DNA of 64,000 bases from an uncultured Butyrivibrio sp. (lineage in GTDB: Bacteria; Bacillota; Clostridia; Lachnospirales; Lachnospiraceae). The DNA lies in the NCBI GenBank assembly GCA_946623755.1, contig CAMORK010000003.1:46223-110222 (forward strand), in the 5' to 3' direction. The notes beneath the pieces were generated by a model that saw nothing but the letters and a program-made list of their open reading frames with translations, was not told where the DNA came from and made no database searches. The position numbers and the translations under genes are program-made. The first letter of the stretch is position 1; each line of letters begins with the position of its first letter. Below, piece after piece: positions 1 to 9,757 of the stretch.

Positions 1-820
1 TCATCGGTATAGCAAGATTAAACATGGATCCAAGACCTGTAGCCATGTCGCTGTATCCGCTGAAATCAAAGTAGATCTGGAATGTATAGGATAACATCAC
101 AATGATTATCTCTACTCTGGTAAGGGCGCCGTCCCCTATCGGGAAAAGAGCTGCCTTCTGCATTGCAATATCCACCGCAGCCCCGAAGGTATCCGCGATG
201 AGGACCTTCTTGGCAAGACCTCTTGCAAACATCATTATGCCCTTCGAGAGATTGTCGTAGTTTATGTGATGTTTGGATGAATCCCTGAACTGAGGAACCA
301 GCTCTTTGTGAAGAACAATGGGACCTGCCACCAGCTGCGGGAAAAAGGATACAAACAGAGCATACTCAAGAAACGAATAGCCCTTTGCCTCACCCTTATA
401 TGCATCCACAATAAAGGATATCTGCTGGAACGTAAAAAAGCTTATGCCCAGCGGCAGAGTAATATGTCGCAGCACAAAGTCAGTGCTGAATGCATGGTTG
501 ATATTGTCTAAGAAGAAATCGTAATACTTGAAATAAAAGATAAGACCTATATCAAAGATAAGTCCCAGAACAAGGAGCGCCTTGCGCTTTTTCTGAGTAG
601 TCCCTTCTCTCTGCATCAGCCTGTAAACAAAGTAGTTTACCAGTATGCTGGCGCAGATTATCGGAAGATAACCGATGTTAAAATATGCATAGAACCACAG
701 GCTCATTACAAGGAGAAACCCTTGAGCCAGCCTGTCTTTCCCAATATGATACAGCCCAAAATATCCCAGCAGAGTAATGGGCAGAAAACACAATATAAAA
801 ATATATGAATTAAATTGCAC
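1..820 (-). CDS. MBOAT-family O-acyltransferase (AlgI-like), truncated by window edge
   Basis: Reverse-strand translation from a GTG at 820 gives MQFNSYIFILCFLPITLLGYFGLYHIG...LPLGISFFTFQQISFIVD...SYTFQIYFDFSGYSDMATGLGSMFNL, the MBOAT signature. Absent from the ORF track because it runs off the edge. Confidence 0.85.
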   Translation of the reverse strand, partial: MQFNSYIFILCFLPITLLGYFGLYHIGKDRLAQGFLLVMSLWFYAYFNIGYLPIICASILVNYFVYRLMQREGTTQKKRKALLVLGLIFDIGLIFYFKYYDFFLDNINHAFSTDFVLRHITLPLGISFFTFQQISFIVDAYKGEAKGYSFLEYALFVSFFPQLVAGPIVLHKELVPQFRDSSKHHINYDNLSKGIMMFARGLAKKVLIADTFGAAVDIAMQKAALFPIGDGALTRVEIIIVMLSYTFQIYFDFSGYSDMATGLGSMFNLAIPM

Positions 821-852
821 TGCTCTTCACACTGCCTTTCCAAAACTGTAAG

Positions 853-2037
853 TTACTTATTCATTACCCCTTCCAGGTAATCTTTCCACTGACCGTTTAT
901 GATGTCAGGGTTATATTCATCCCGCACCTTCAGCGCGTTTTGTGACATCTCTTCTGCGAGCTTTCTGTCTGTGAGCACACGCCTTAATGCATCCGAAAGC
1001 TCTTTTACCATCTCTTCATCACTCGCCATGGGGATCAGAAGACCGTTATCCCCACTTCTGATAAGGTCTCTCGGTCCGCCGCAGGGGCAGTCTGTTGAGA
1101 TGCATACAAGTCCCAGTGACATGGCTTCGATAAGGGCATTGGGATAACCTTCCTGTCTTGAAGTCAGGACAAAGACCTCTGACCCTGCGATCCTGTCGGG
1201 GACGTCGCTTACGCGTCCCATAAAGGTTACGCTCTCTGGAGCCTTGCTCTCAAACTCTTTTCTCTTTTCGCCGTCTCCGTAGATAACAACGCGGTAGTCC
1301 GGGAAGTCTTTCTCAAGTTCTTTAAACGCATTTATGAGAAGGATCTGATTCTTGTTGTCATCGAGCCTTCCCACGGTTACTATCTCTTTTGCCCTCTCTT
1401 CAAAAGGCACAACGCTCCTGTTTATAAAATCCGGATGGATTGAATTGGGCAGGATCTTCGTCCTTACCCTGCTGTCAAAATACTCAGCTGCCTCAGTGGT
1501 CTGGACCACCACGCCTGCTGCCTTTTTAAAATAATGTCTCATGGAGAGGTTAAGGCTCTTTGTCCCATATTCCCTTGAAGGGTTAGATCTTACCGATACC
1601 ACCACCGGGATTCCAAGGCCACGGGCCGACTTTATCGCCATGATATTGTTCTTGCCAAGGAAAGAGAGGATAACATCGGGATGAAGCTGCTTCCAGGTAT
1701 CCTTAAGGATCTTTTCTCTCTTAATGAAATTGGCAATGCGCCCACTCCTGTCATTTAGAGGAAGCGCCGTGAACACACGCTTTATGCCGTCTGCATTATC
1801 GTCAATCCACACCTTGTGCTCGTGGTCGTTTGGATCAAGCACAGTCAGTTCCAGGCAGCCTTCAGTGGGCTCACGATGCCAGGTGGCATGCGGAACTTCA
1901 TACTCTTCCTGTCCGAGGTATGTCGTAACAAAAGTCACAATATATCCCTGAGAGTAGAAGTATTCAGCGAGATTACACATAACCCTCTCGGCTCCGCCCT
2001 TTACAAGGGAACCTATATACATAGCTATATGCTTCAT
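853..2037 (-). CDS. Glycosyltransferase family 4
   Basis: N-term GSLVKGGAERVMCNLAEYF; C-term TSRQEGYPNALIEAMSLGLVCISTDCPCGGPRDLI (GT4 EX7E region). Confidence 0.9.
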   Translation of the reverse strand: MKHIAMYIGSLVKGGAERVMCNLAEYFYSQGYIVTFVTTYLGQEEYEVPHATWHREPTEGCLELTVLDPNDHEHKVWIDDNADGIKRVFTALPLNDRSGRIANFIKREKILKDTWKQLHPDVILSFLGKNNIMAIKSARGLGIPVVVSVRSNPSREYGTKSLNLSMRHYFKKAAGVVVQTTEAAEYFDSRVRTKILPNSIHPDFINRSVVPFEERAKEIVTVGRLDDNKNQILLINAFKELEKDFPDYRVVIYGDGEKRKEFESKAPESVTFMGRVSDVPDRIAGSEVFVLTSRQEGYPNALIEAMSLGLVCISTDCPCGGPRDLIRSGDNGLLIPMASDEEMVKELSDALRRVLTDRKLAEEMSQNALKVRDEYNPDIINGQWKDYLEGVMNK

Positions 2038-3941
2038 AAGTACCTCTCATACCACTGCTGGAAGTTAAAAAAGCTCCATGTAACTCCGGAGAAATTGGCT
2101 CCGCTTCCGTGTCCGCCATCTCCTGTCGCAAGATAGTCACGAACGAATTTCGATACATAAGCCGCATCAAATATTCCCTGATCTTTAAGGAAATCCTCCT
2201 GACTGAAGGTAAGGAGCTTCTCCTTTAAAGGGCCCCTGAGCCATGCATCTATGGGCACACTAAAACCCTTCTTGGGGCGCTCCAGCAGCTCTTTTGGAAT
2301 ATAATCATAAGCGATATCCTTGAGGATATGCTTCTTGTCGCCGTTCAGATATTTGAATCTGTGAGGTATTGCAAAGCTGTATTCCATAACGGAAGTATCC
2401 ATGATGGGGCATCTGCACTCCAGTGAATACTTCATGGAAGCCCTGTCCATCTTGACCAGGATATCACTGGGAAGATATGTATCCATATCAAGGAGCATTC
2501 TCCTGATCGCCCAGTTGTCCACGCCATAGTGCGACTCGATGGGGTATTTGCACGGGTAGGATCCCTGATTTGAAGGATCATAATCTCCGGCTTCGGTTCC
2601 TGTCATAAATGCATGGGCAATCTTCAGATAGCTCTCTGATGAGAGCTGTGATTTGGTCTCGGGATCTCTGTTTCCCGCGATGGCCCTTACGCTGAATGGC
2701 ATCCTGTCCATAACAGTTCCCCTGCCAAGCGAGATCTTGCCAAAGACATTTGCCACAGCTCCAAGGCCGTCCAGCCGCTGCGCTTTAGTAAGTTTCTCAT
2801 ATATGTTGTATCCGCAAAAGAACTCGTCGCCGCCATCGCCTGACAGTGCCACAGTTACTTTCTCTTTGGCCAGCTTACATACCAGCATGGTTGGAATCTG
2901 CGAGTCGTCCGCAAAAGGCTCATCGTAGTATCCGGGGATACTCTCCACCAGATCCAGCATCTCTTTCTCATCGATGTAAACTTCCGTGTGGTCTGTTCCA
3001 AGGTGCTTTGCTATTTCTTTTGCATAGACAGCCTCATTGTATTCGGGCTGGTTAAAGCCTATGGTAAATGTCCTTACGGGAGATGAACTGTTCTCCTGCG
3101 CAAGTGCTGTTATCAGTGATGAATCATAGCCTCCCGAAAGGAAGGTTCCCAGAGGAACATCTGCGATCATCCTGTCCGATACAGACTTCTTAAGTCTCTT
3201 TTTGAGCTCCTCTTTGGCTTCATCATAGGTTTTTACCGGATGAGCAGACATTGTATCATAGGTCTTTTTGATGTCCCAGTACTTGTCCTTTTTGACCTCT
3301 CCATTTCTGAAATAGAGAACGCTTCCGGGCTCAAGCTGCCACACGTCCTCAAATATACTCTCCGGAGCATTTATATACTGCTGGAAAAGATATCTCGAAA
3401 TAATGCTCTTTCTGATCCTCGGAACAAAACCGGGGCAGGCCATGATAGGCTTAAGCTCTGAGCCAAAGACAATATTTCCGTTTTCAAGCCAGTAGTACAG
3501 GGGCTTTTTGCCAATCCTGTCCCTTGCAAGGATAAGCTCACTACTCTCCCTGTCATAGATCGCGATGGCAAACATACCGTGAATGTGATTCACAAAGTCT
3601 TTTCCCCACTTAAGGTACCCTGCGAGAATTACTTCTGTGTCGCAGGTGGATATGAAGGGATAGTCCGAGAGTTCTTTTTTCAGCTCAAGGAAATTGTAGA
3701 TCTCGCCGTTAAACACCAGCGAAATCCTGCCGTCCTTTGACTCCATGGGCTGATGTCCAAGGGGTGATAAGTCCTGAATGGAAAGACGCCTCTGGGCAAG
3801 TCCAACATTGTAGCCTCCGGTTCCCGGATAGAGCATTACACCGTTGTCGTCAGGACCTCTGTGGATCATGGTGTCGTTCATCAGGCGAAGTTCATCTTCT
3901 GTTATTCTGTTTTTTGAAATGTATCCACAGATTCCGCACAT
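2034..3941 (-). CDS. asnB: Asparagine synthetase (glutamine-hydrolysing)-like amidotransferase
   Basis: MCGICGYI with Cys2 glutaminase nucleophile, HRGPDDNG, PP-loop SGGYDSS, ALSGDGGDEFFCGYN. 4-bp overlap with the downstream GT4 gene. Confidence 0.9.
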   Translation of the reverse strand: MCGICGYISKNRITEDELRLMNDTMIHRGPDDNGVMLYPGTGGYNVGLAQRRLSIQDLSPLGHQPMESKDGRISLVFNGEIYNFLELKKELSDYPFISTCDTEVILAGYLKWGKDFVNHIHGMFAIAIYDRESSELILARDRIGKKPLYYWLENGNIVFGSELKPIMACPGFVPRIRKSIISRYLFQQYINAPESIFEDVWQLEPGSVLYFRNGEVKKDKYWDIKKTYDTMSAHPVKTYDEAKEELKKRLKKSVSDRMIADVPLGTFLSGGYDSSLITALAQENSSSPVRTFTIGFNQPEYNEAVYAKEIAKHLGTDHTEVYIDEKEMLDLVESIPGYYDEPFADDSQIPTMLVCKLAKEKVTVALSGDGGDEFFCGYNIYEKLTKAQRLDGLGAVANVFGKISLGRGTVMDRMPFSVRAIAGNRDPETKSQLSSESYLKIAHAFMTGTEAGDYDPSNQGSYPCKYPIESHYGVDNWAIRRMLLDMDTYLPSDILVKMDRASMKYSLECRCPIMDTSVMEYSFAIPHRFKYLNGDKKHILKDIAYDYIPKELLERPKKGFSVPIDAWLRGPLKEKLLTFSQEDFLKDQGIFDAAYVSKFVRDYLATGDGGHGSGANFSGVTWSFFNFQQWYERYL

Positions 3942-3944
3942 ACT

Positions 3945-5057
3945 TTATCCGTCCACAATACTTTCAAGATATTCTTTCCACTGCGCAAATACTGCATCTG
4001 CGCTGGCTTTCTTCTCTATCTCAAGAGCCTTTTTACCAAAGCTCTCTCTTAAGTCCTTATCCTCTATAAGCCTGCAGATCCTGTCTGCAAGAGCATCCTC
4101 ATCGCCTACAGGAATAAGAAATCCGTTTACGCCATCCTCAATGACTTCTCTGGGACCTCCGCAGGGACAGTCAGTTGAAACCACCGGCATTCCCATAGCC
4201 ATGGCCTCAAGAAGGGAGTTTGGCATTCCCTCATAGTCCGACGAATAGGCGTATAATTCGCCCTTTGGTATCTCTTTTTCCAGGCTGTTGCTGGCGCCCA
4301 TAAGGAAAATGAAATCCTCTGCATTGTTGTCAGCAATGATCTTCTCAAGCTTCTGCCATGTTCCGTCCTTGGAATCAGGGCCATAGACTTTCAGCACATA
4401 GTCGGGGTGCTTGTCATGAACCTTTAAAAAGGCCCTTAACAGCATCGGCTGGTTCTTGAAGTCCACAATGCGCGCGTGGTGCATGACAGCCTTTTCTTTT
4501 ACCTCAGGGTGAACAGCTCCGAAATACTTGTCAGTTATGGGATTCATAATGACTCTTGATTTTTCCTGCAGATAAGGCTTAAAGAATTCTCTTTGTTCCT
4601 GTGTCTGGTATACACATCCGGCAGCCTTGGGGAACAGCCACTTTATCTGAAGCTTGTCGGTAAAGTGGTCGTAGTGGCCTACCGGGTCTATCCTTACCGA
4701 TATCACAACAGGTGTCCCTAAATTGCGCGCTGCAGTAAGAGCCCTGTAGTTGGCCTTTCTGGCAAATGCCACCAGGACATCGGGTTTATATTCTTTTACA
4801 AACTGCCTAAGGTATTTGATCCTAAGTAAAAACTTGGCGATCCTGTTTTTATTCTGATCACCTTCCTTAAGTCCCACATGGACTCTCGTAACAGCCGGGT
4901 CCAGTACAAACTCATTCTCATCGTACCACTCGGTTGCCACGTATACCTTATAGCCTTCAGAGGCAAAGCGGTTGGCAAGATTGGTCACAACGCGCTCGGC
5001 CCCTCCCTGGCACAGGCAGTTTAAATGAAATGCAATGCTCTTCATACGCTTACTCAC
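3945..5057 (-). CDS. Glycosyltransferase family 4
   Basis: LCQGGAERVVTNLANRF...YSSDYEGMPNSLLEAMAMGMPVVSTDCPCGGPREVI. Confidence 0.9.
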   Translation of the reverse strand: MSKRMKSIAFHLNCLCQGGAERVVTNLANRFASEGYKVYVATEWYDENEFVLDPAVTRVHVGLKEGDQNKNRIAKFLLRIKYLRQFVKEYKPDVLVAFARKANYRALTAARNLGTPVVISVRIDPVGHYDHFTDKLQIKWLFPKAAGCVYQTQEQREFFKPYLQEKSRVIMNPITDKYFGAVHPEVKEKAVMHHARIVDFKNQPMLLRAFLKVHDKHPDYVLKVYGPDSKDGTWQKLEKIIADNNAEDFIFLMGASNSLEKEIPKGELYAYSSDYEGMPNSLLEAMAMGMPVVSTDCPCGGPREVIEDGVNGFLIPVGDEDALADRICRLIEDKDLRESFGKKALEIEKKASADAVFAQWKEYLESIVDG

Positions 5058-6253
5058 TCGTATCTCTTAAGTATCTCATGGATACTCTCTTTATATTTGT
5101 CGGGAGCATAGACTGTTGCTCTCTCAAAGGACTTATCGGAATAGTTCCTTAAAAGCTCCTCATCATCAAGAATCCTCTCCATCTGTTCTGCCAGGATCCT
5201 CTCGCCCTCTGTTACATACTCGGGATCAAAGTTCTCCTCCTCATCCATATCAGGTACAAGTATTCCGAACTCTCCCAGGATCGGCTTATCTATACTGCTG
5301 CCGTCCGGGATCTCTTTTATCAGATTCTCATACTCTGCATCTGAGAGAAGTATCTCTCTTGGCCCTGTCTTACAGTCCGCAGAGATAACAGGCTTTCTTA
5401 AAGCCATTGCTTCAAGCACCGCATTGGGAAATCCCTCATGGTTGGAGCTGCAAACATAGACGTCAGAAGCTGCAACATAGGGGAACGGGTTCTTCTTAAC
5501 ACCGGGAAAAGCCACCTTATCCTTGATCCCCAGGGCTTTGGCCAGCTCTTTATACTTATCCCAGTTTCCGGATCCAAGCACAAGAAGCCTGACTTCAGGA
5601 TGCTTGTACTGTACCAGCGAAAAGGCTTTTACCAGATGCCAGATGCCTTTGATATAGTCATTTCTCGCAGAGCAGGAAAAGACCTTTATGTCATCCCCAA
5701 GAAACGGGTAATCATCCGGAGTTTCTCCGGCTCTGTTCTGTATATCCTGAATATCCAGGGGATTATAGATATAGGTGCTTCTGTCATACTTAAAATCAGA
5801 CTGAAGCTGACGCACGATCTCTTTGGAGCAGGACAGGACCTGATCTGACTTTCTGCAAAAGAGCTTAACCTGCCTCGGTGATTCAAGATCGGTCTGACAC
5901 CTGAGTCCCGTCAGGACCTTCTCCCCTGCTCTTGATAGGGAGTTTACATAGTTGGCAGAACTTCCGAAGCTGTAGCAGATATCGATATTTCTCTCCTTCT
6001 TGATCCTGCGCGCCTTCTTTACTCTCTTAAGGACATTCATCACCTTGCTTATAACGCCCTTCTCAGAGGGCACATCAATGTCGATGACATCAAGTCCTGT
6101 TATGTCGTAGTTGATATCCTTGGAACTGAAGATGAGGATACACACGTTATAATATTCCTGCATGAGCCTTGCGGTCTTAATGCAGACTCTCTCAAATCCT
6201 CCCTGATGGAGCATAGGCACCATCAGCATAAGGTTTTTCTTATTCTGATCCAT
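5054..6253 (-). CDS. Glycosyltransferase family 4
   Basis: MLHQGGFERVCIKTARLM...CSSNHEGFPNAVLEAMALRKPVISADCKTGPREIL. Confidence 0.9.
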   Translation of the reverse strand: MDQNKKNLMLMVPMLHQGGFERVCIKTARLMQEYYNVCILIFSSKDINYDITGLDVIDIDVPSEKGVISKVMNVLKRVKKARRIKKERNIDICYSFGSSANYVNSLSRAGEKVLTGLRCQTDLESPRQVKLFCRKSDQVLSCSKEIVRQLQSDFKYDRSTYIYNPLDIQDIQNRAGETPDDYPFLGDDIKVFSCSARNDYIKGIWHLVKAFSLVQYKHPEVRLLVLGSGNWDKYKELAKALGIKDKVAFPGVKKNPFPYVAASDVYVCSSNHEGFPNAVLEAMALRKPVISADCKTGPREILLSDAEYENLIKEIPDGSSIDKPILGEFGILVPDMDEEENFDPEYVTEGERILAEQMERILDDEELLRNYSDKSFERATVYAPDKYKESIHEILKRYE

Positions 6254-7698
6254 TAAAAATGACCTCTCTCGTAGAAATATCCCATCATCCTGGCCTGAGT
6301 TCTGACGTCAAATCCTGCGGCTTTTAGCTTACCAAGTATGTAATCGGAGCTGCCTGCTCTGTCGCCTATGGAGAATGCGGCCAAGCGGCTATGGCTGCTT
6401 ACAGGCTTTTTGCCCGGGACATTTACTGTTTCAAATCCGGTTCCCGCATCAAGTGCATCGATGTCCGGCATATCATCCGTCTCAAAGACAGACTCCCTTC
6501 TCTCCCCTGCAATTGCAGTAAAGGTCTGGTTAACTCTGATCTCCTCCAAAAGAGGATCTGAGTGGTAATCTTCGCGAAGAAGAAGATCATCTAAGATCTT
6601 TCTTGCCCAGTCTCTTGGCTCAGAACTTATGCTCATCATTGATACAAGCTCTGTAACGTTAACTTCCGAAGTCACCGAATCAGATACCAGGCACTGAAGT
6701 CCTGCTGCCTGAGCTTCAACCACACTTCCGGGAAGCCCTTCATATCTTGACGGGAAGCAGAAGTAGTCCATAGCCTGATAGTAGTCGCTGGCATTGGACT
6801 TATTGCCTGCAAAGATACAGCGGTCGTAAACATGGAGCTTCTCAGCAAGCTTTTGCATATCCTCCATGAGAGGCCCTTTTCCCAGCATCAAAAGCCTTAT
6901 GCGCATCCCGTGGAGCATACTGTACTGATTGAGATCGTCGTTATCAAGAAGCCTGCACAGCTGCGCAAAGACACTTAGCAAAAACTCATGGTTCTTGGCA
7001 TACCGAAAGCTCCCCACGTGACCTATCACCAGGGCATTGGACACGCCGAGCTCACCTCTGATCTTTTCTCTTTTCTCAGGATCATAAGCAAAGTGCTTAA
7101 GATCAATGGCATTGGGTATTATCCTTACAGCACCGGCCTTTACAAGATCCTCGCCAAATACTGAGAGTCCGGCTTCAGTTGAGCAGGCAAAGTTATAATC
7201 TGTTATGCCTTCCTTCTGAAGAGGCTTTCTGAGTATCCTGGTGGCCATTCCCTTGACTCCGGCATCCACTCCTGCGCTTCTTGCATGTGCGATGCAGATG
7301 GGAACACCTGCCTTTTTGGCAATCGGAAGATATATGGCCGCGGTACTGGTCATGTGCCCCTGAACCACCTTCCACTCATTTTTGTGGCTCTCAAAAAACC
7401 TCTTTATGGCTGCCTTATACTGCGCCATATTTGTTCCGGTAAACTTAGGAAGGCAGAAAATCCTGCCTCCAAGCTTATATACGCTATTATCAAAATAGTC
7501 CGGCTCGCGAACTGCCATGAGTTCATCTGAAGTCGGACTCTTTTTTCCTGTCTTTTCAGGCGAATAATGGACAAGAAAATCAAACTGGATCTTATCTCTG
7601 TCCATGTTTCTGTACAAATCGATTATTCGGCACTCTGCTCCGCCAACCCCAAGGCCCCCAAGCACGTGGAGTACACGCATCTGACCGTAACTTTCCAT
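6253..7698 (-). CDS. Glycosyltransferase family 4 with C-terminal extension
   Basis: VLGGLGVGGAECRIIDLYRNMD...FPSRYEGLPGSVVEAQAAGLQCLVSDSV, followed by a roughly 110-aa tail. Confidence 0.85.
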   Translation of the reverse strand: MESYGQMRVLHVLGGLGVGGAECRIIDLYRNMDRDKIQFDFLVHYSPEKTGKKSPTSDELMAVREPDYFDNSVYKLGGRIFCLPKFTGTNMAQYKAAIKRFFESHKNEWKVVQGHMTSTAAIYLPIAKKAGVPICIAHARSAGVDAGVKGMATRILRKPLQKEGITDYNFACSTEAGLSVFGEDLVKAGAVRIIPNAIDLKHFAYDPEKREKIRGELGVSNALVIGHVGSFRYAKNHEFLLSVFAQLCRLLDNDDLNQYSMLHGMRIRLLMLGKGPLMEDMQKLAEKLHVYDRCIFAGNKSNASDYYQAMDYFCFPSRYEGLPGSVVEAQAAGLQCLVSDSVTSEVNVTELVSMMSISSEPRDWARKILDDLLLREDYHSDPLLEEIRVNQTFTAIAGERRESVFETDDMPDIDALDAGTGFETVNVPGKKPVSSHSRLAAFSIGDRAGSSDYILGKLKAAGFDVRTQARMMGYFYERGHF

Positions 7699-7732
7699 CT
7701 ACTCACTCCGTTCTTATCGGGATGTATTTATA

Positions 7733-8476
7733 CTATCCCTTCAATTTACGTAGCTGAACTGCTATGTATTTGGCCCTGGCAAGCGCATACTGCTTAACCT
7801 GACCAAATGTATTTCTATCCTGCACCTGTCTTGTGAAGAACTCAGAATAGGAAACAACCTTGCCTGACTCAAGCAGGTCTTTTAACTTATCAAAATCCTT
7901 GTCGTCCATGGTGTTGGCATGGTAGACGAAGGTCACTATCCCATCCCCTGTATCCTTAAGAGAATCGCTCCTCTTAACTGCGATCGGGTAAAAGATAAAG
8001 TCCAGCGCCGAGAAGGGTTCTGTTCCAAAGCCGTCTGTGATGCGGTTAAAACCGTTCTTTTTGAGAGCTGTCAGCGTGTTTTTATCAAAAGAGTGGGACG
8101 GCGCCATGAAGATATCGGTCTCAATACCATTGGTCCTGAGTATCCTCTTGGCCTTTCGGATCATCTCATCCTGTCTCTCTAAGGGAAGACCTGCAAACTC
8201 GCTCTTTCCTCCAATTGGGAAAAGCCCGGGCTCCTTTGTGGTATAGCAGTGCTTGTACCCATGCATTGCAATGATCCAGCCCCTGTCCCTGAGCTGCCCA
8301 ATATAGTTCCAGAAATCCTCTCTTGCCGGATTAAGTGAAAGCTTTTCGTCTTTGTTTTTCGGGACCACTCCGATGAGGGGCGTGATGTTGTGCGCATCCA
8401 AAAGGTCTTTGAACCTGTAGAACTTGCCCCAGTCCATATCCGGAGTAATGTCGTCCATTCTGATAGCTATTCGCAT
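7733..8476 (-). CDS. DUF2334/polysaccharide-deacetylase-like protein
   Basis: MRIAIRMDDITPDMDW...IAMHGYKHCYTTKEPG...MAPSHSFDKNTLTAL. ORF track starts at 8566, but homologous sequence starts at MRIAIRMDD (8476). Confidence 0.75.
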   Translation of the reverse strand: MRIAIRMDDITPDMDWGKFYRFKDLLDAHNITPLIGVVPKNKDEKLSLNPAREDFWNYIGQLRDRGWIIAMHGYKHCYTTKEPGLFPIGGKSEFAGLPLERQDEMIRKAKRILRTNGIETDIFMAPSHSFDKNTLTALKKNGFNRITDGFGTEPFSALDFIFYPIAVKRSDSLKDTGDGIVTFVYHANTMDDKDFDKLKDLLESGKVVSYSEFFTRQVQDRNTFGQVKQYALARAKYIAVQLRKLKG

Positions 8477-8499
8477 ATAAATTCCATACTTTGTCACAT

Positions 8500-8674
8500 T
8501 TATGATGATATACGGATTGCTCCACTGCGTTCTCGCAATCCTACAAGTATTCGGAAATCGAATCACTCATTCCTCGTGATTCTTTTTTCCTCATCCTTGT
8601 TCGGTCTTCAAGGTCATGTAAATTATCATGCAAGCATGAAATTTTCATGACTTTGAATCCCTATATCATCATAA
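8500..8674. repeat. 175-bp terminal-inverted-repeat, multi-hairpin intergenic element, copy A
   Basis: Left TTATGATGATATACGGATTGC; right end reverse complement CTTATGATGATATAGGGATTC. Internal stems GGATTGC/GCAATCC (8514-8541), GAATCAC/GTGATTC (8560-8582), GTCATG/CATGAC (8613-8651). Confidence 0.75.
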
Positions 8675-9643
8675 GTTTTTCTTGTACCAGTCAATCGCAA
8701 GCTCTATGCCTGCCTTAAAATCATAGGATGGATCGTAGCCCAGGTTCGTCCTTGCCTTGGTGATATCAGCGTTTGAATCCCTGATATCTCCTGCTCTCGG
8801 AGGTCCGAAGATTGGCTCTACATCCATTCCCAAAGCATCTGTCAAGTGATGATATACATCGATGAGGAACTCTCTTCCGCCTGCCCCGATGTTATATGCT
8901 TCTCCGGCAACATCGGATGAAGCAAGACATGCACGAAGATTGCCTTCGATTACGTTGTCCACATAAGTAAAGTCCCTGGACTGCTTGCCGTCTCCGTTGA
9001 TGGTAGGAGTCTCGCCGTTCATGAGCTGGCGAAGGAACTTGGGGATAACGGCTGCATAAGCGCCGTTTGGATCCTGTCTTCTTCCGAATACGTTGAAGTA
9101 TCTAAGGCCATAAGTATCAAGACCGTAGAGCTTCTTGTAGAGTTTACCGTACTCCTCGTCTGTCTTCTTGGTAAGAGCATAGGGTGAAAGAACATTGCCC
9201 TCCTGTCCCTCTTTCTTGGGAAGGGTTGTTGAATCACCGTAAACAGATGAGCTTGATGCGTAGACAAATTTCTTGACTCCGTTCTGTCTTGAAGCCTCCA
9301 TCATGTTGAGGGTTCCTCTGATATTGATCTCCTCGTATAAAAGAGGCATCTCAATACTTCTTGGAACGCTGCCCCATGCAGCTTCGTTGAGAACGTAGTC
9401 CACTCCCTTTGTGGCCTCCATGCAGGCATCAAGGTCTCTGATGTCCTTCTCGATGAAGGTGAACTTCGGATTCTCCATAAAGGGCTGAATATTTTCAATA
9501 TGTCCTGTTGAGAGATTGTCCATACATCTTACTGTGTAGCCCATATCAAGAAGGGCCTCACATATATTTGATCCGATAAAGCCCGCTCCGCCTGTTACCA
9601 GGAATACTGAATCAGCGGGGAATTTTAACTCTTTGTAACTCAT
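8669..9643 (-). CDS. NAD-dependent epimerase/dehydratase, TviC/WbpP-like UDP-HexNAc(A) C4-epimerase
   Basis: VTGGAGFIGSNICEALL...YASSSSVYGDS...SPYALTKK...GLRYFNVFGRRQDPNGAYAAVIPKF. Adjacent to a TviB-like dehydrogenase. Confidence 0.85.
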   Translation of the reverse strand: MSYKELKFPADSVFLVTGGAGFIGSNICEALLDMGYTVRCMDNLSTGHIENIQPFMENPKFTFIEKDIRDLDACMEATKGVDYVLNEAAWGSVPRSIEMPLLYEEINIRGTLNMMEASRQNGVKKFVYASSSSVYGDSTTLPKKEGQEGNVLSPYALTKKTDEEYGKLYKKLYGLDTYGLRYFNVFGRRQDPNGAYAAVIPKFLRQLMNGETPTINGDGKQSRDFTYVDNVIEGNLRACLASSDVAGEAYNIGAGGREFLIDVYHHLTDALGMDVEPIFGPPRAGDIRDSNADITKARTNLGYDPSYDFKAGIELAIDWYKKNL

Positions 9644-9667
9644 ATTTTTCCTTTCATATAAAGCGAT

Positions 9668-9679
9668 TATACGGATTGC
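9668..9679. repeat. Partial copy C of the TATACGGATTGC motif upstream of the TviC-like gene
   Basis: TATACGGATTGC identical to copies A (8509-8520) and B (33415-33426). Confidence 0.5.
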
Positions 9680-9728
9680 CGATAAATAAGGAAGTTCTGC
9701 TCTCGCTGCGCTCGCCAGAACACGCGCG

Positions 9729-9757
9729 CACTAGGCTCAACAAAACTTCGCCAAGTG
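9729..9757. repeat. 29-bp imperfect palindromic repeat, unit 1
   Basis: CACTAGGCTCAACAAAACTTCGCCAAGTG, directly abutting the TAA stop of the TviB-like gene. Confidence 0.75.

Noticed and set aside
308-511. 67-aa plus-strand ORF at left edge
   Set aside because: Lies antisense to the truncated MBOAT gene that fits the region much better.
7719-7739. Hairpin GGGATGTAtttaTACtATCCC overlapping the deacetylase stop codon
   Set aside because: Short stem and no T tract; noted but not distinguishable from chance in AT-rich sequence.
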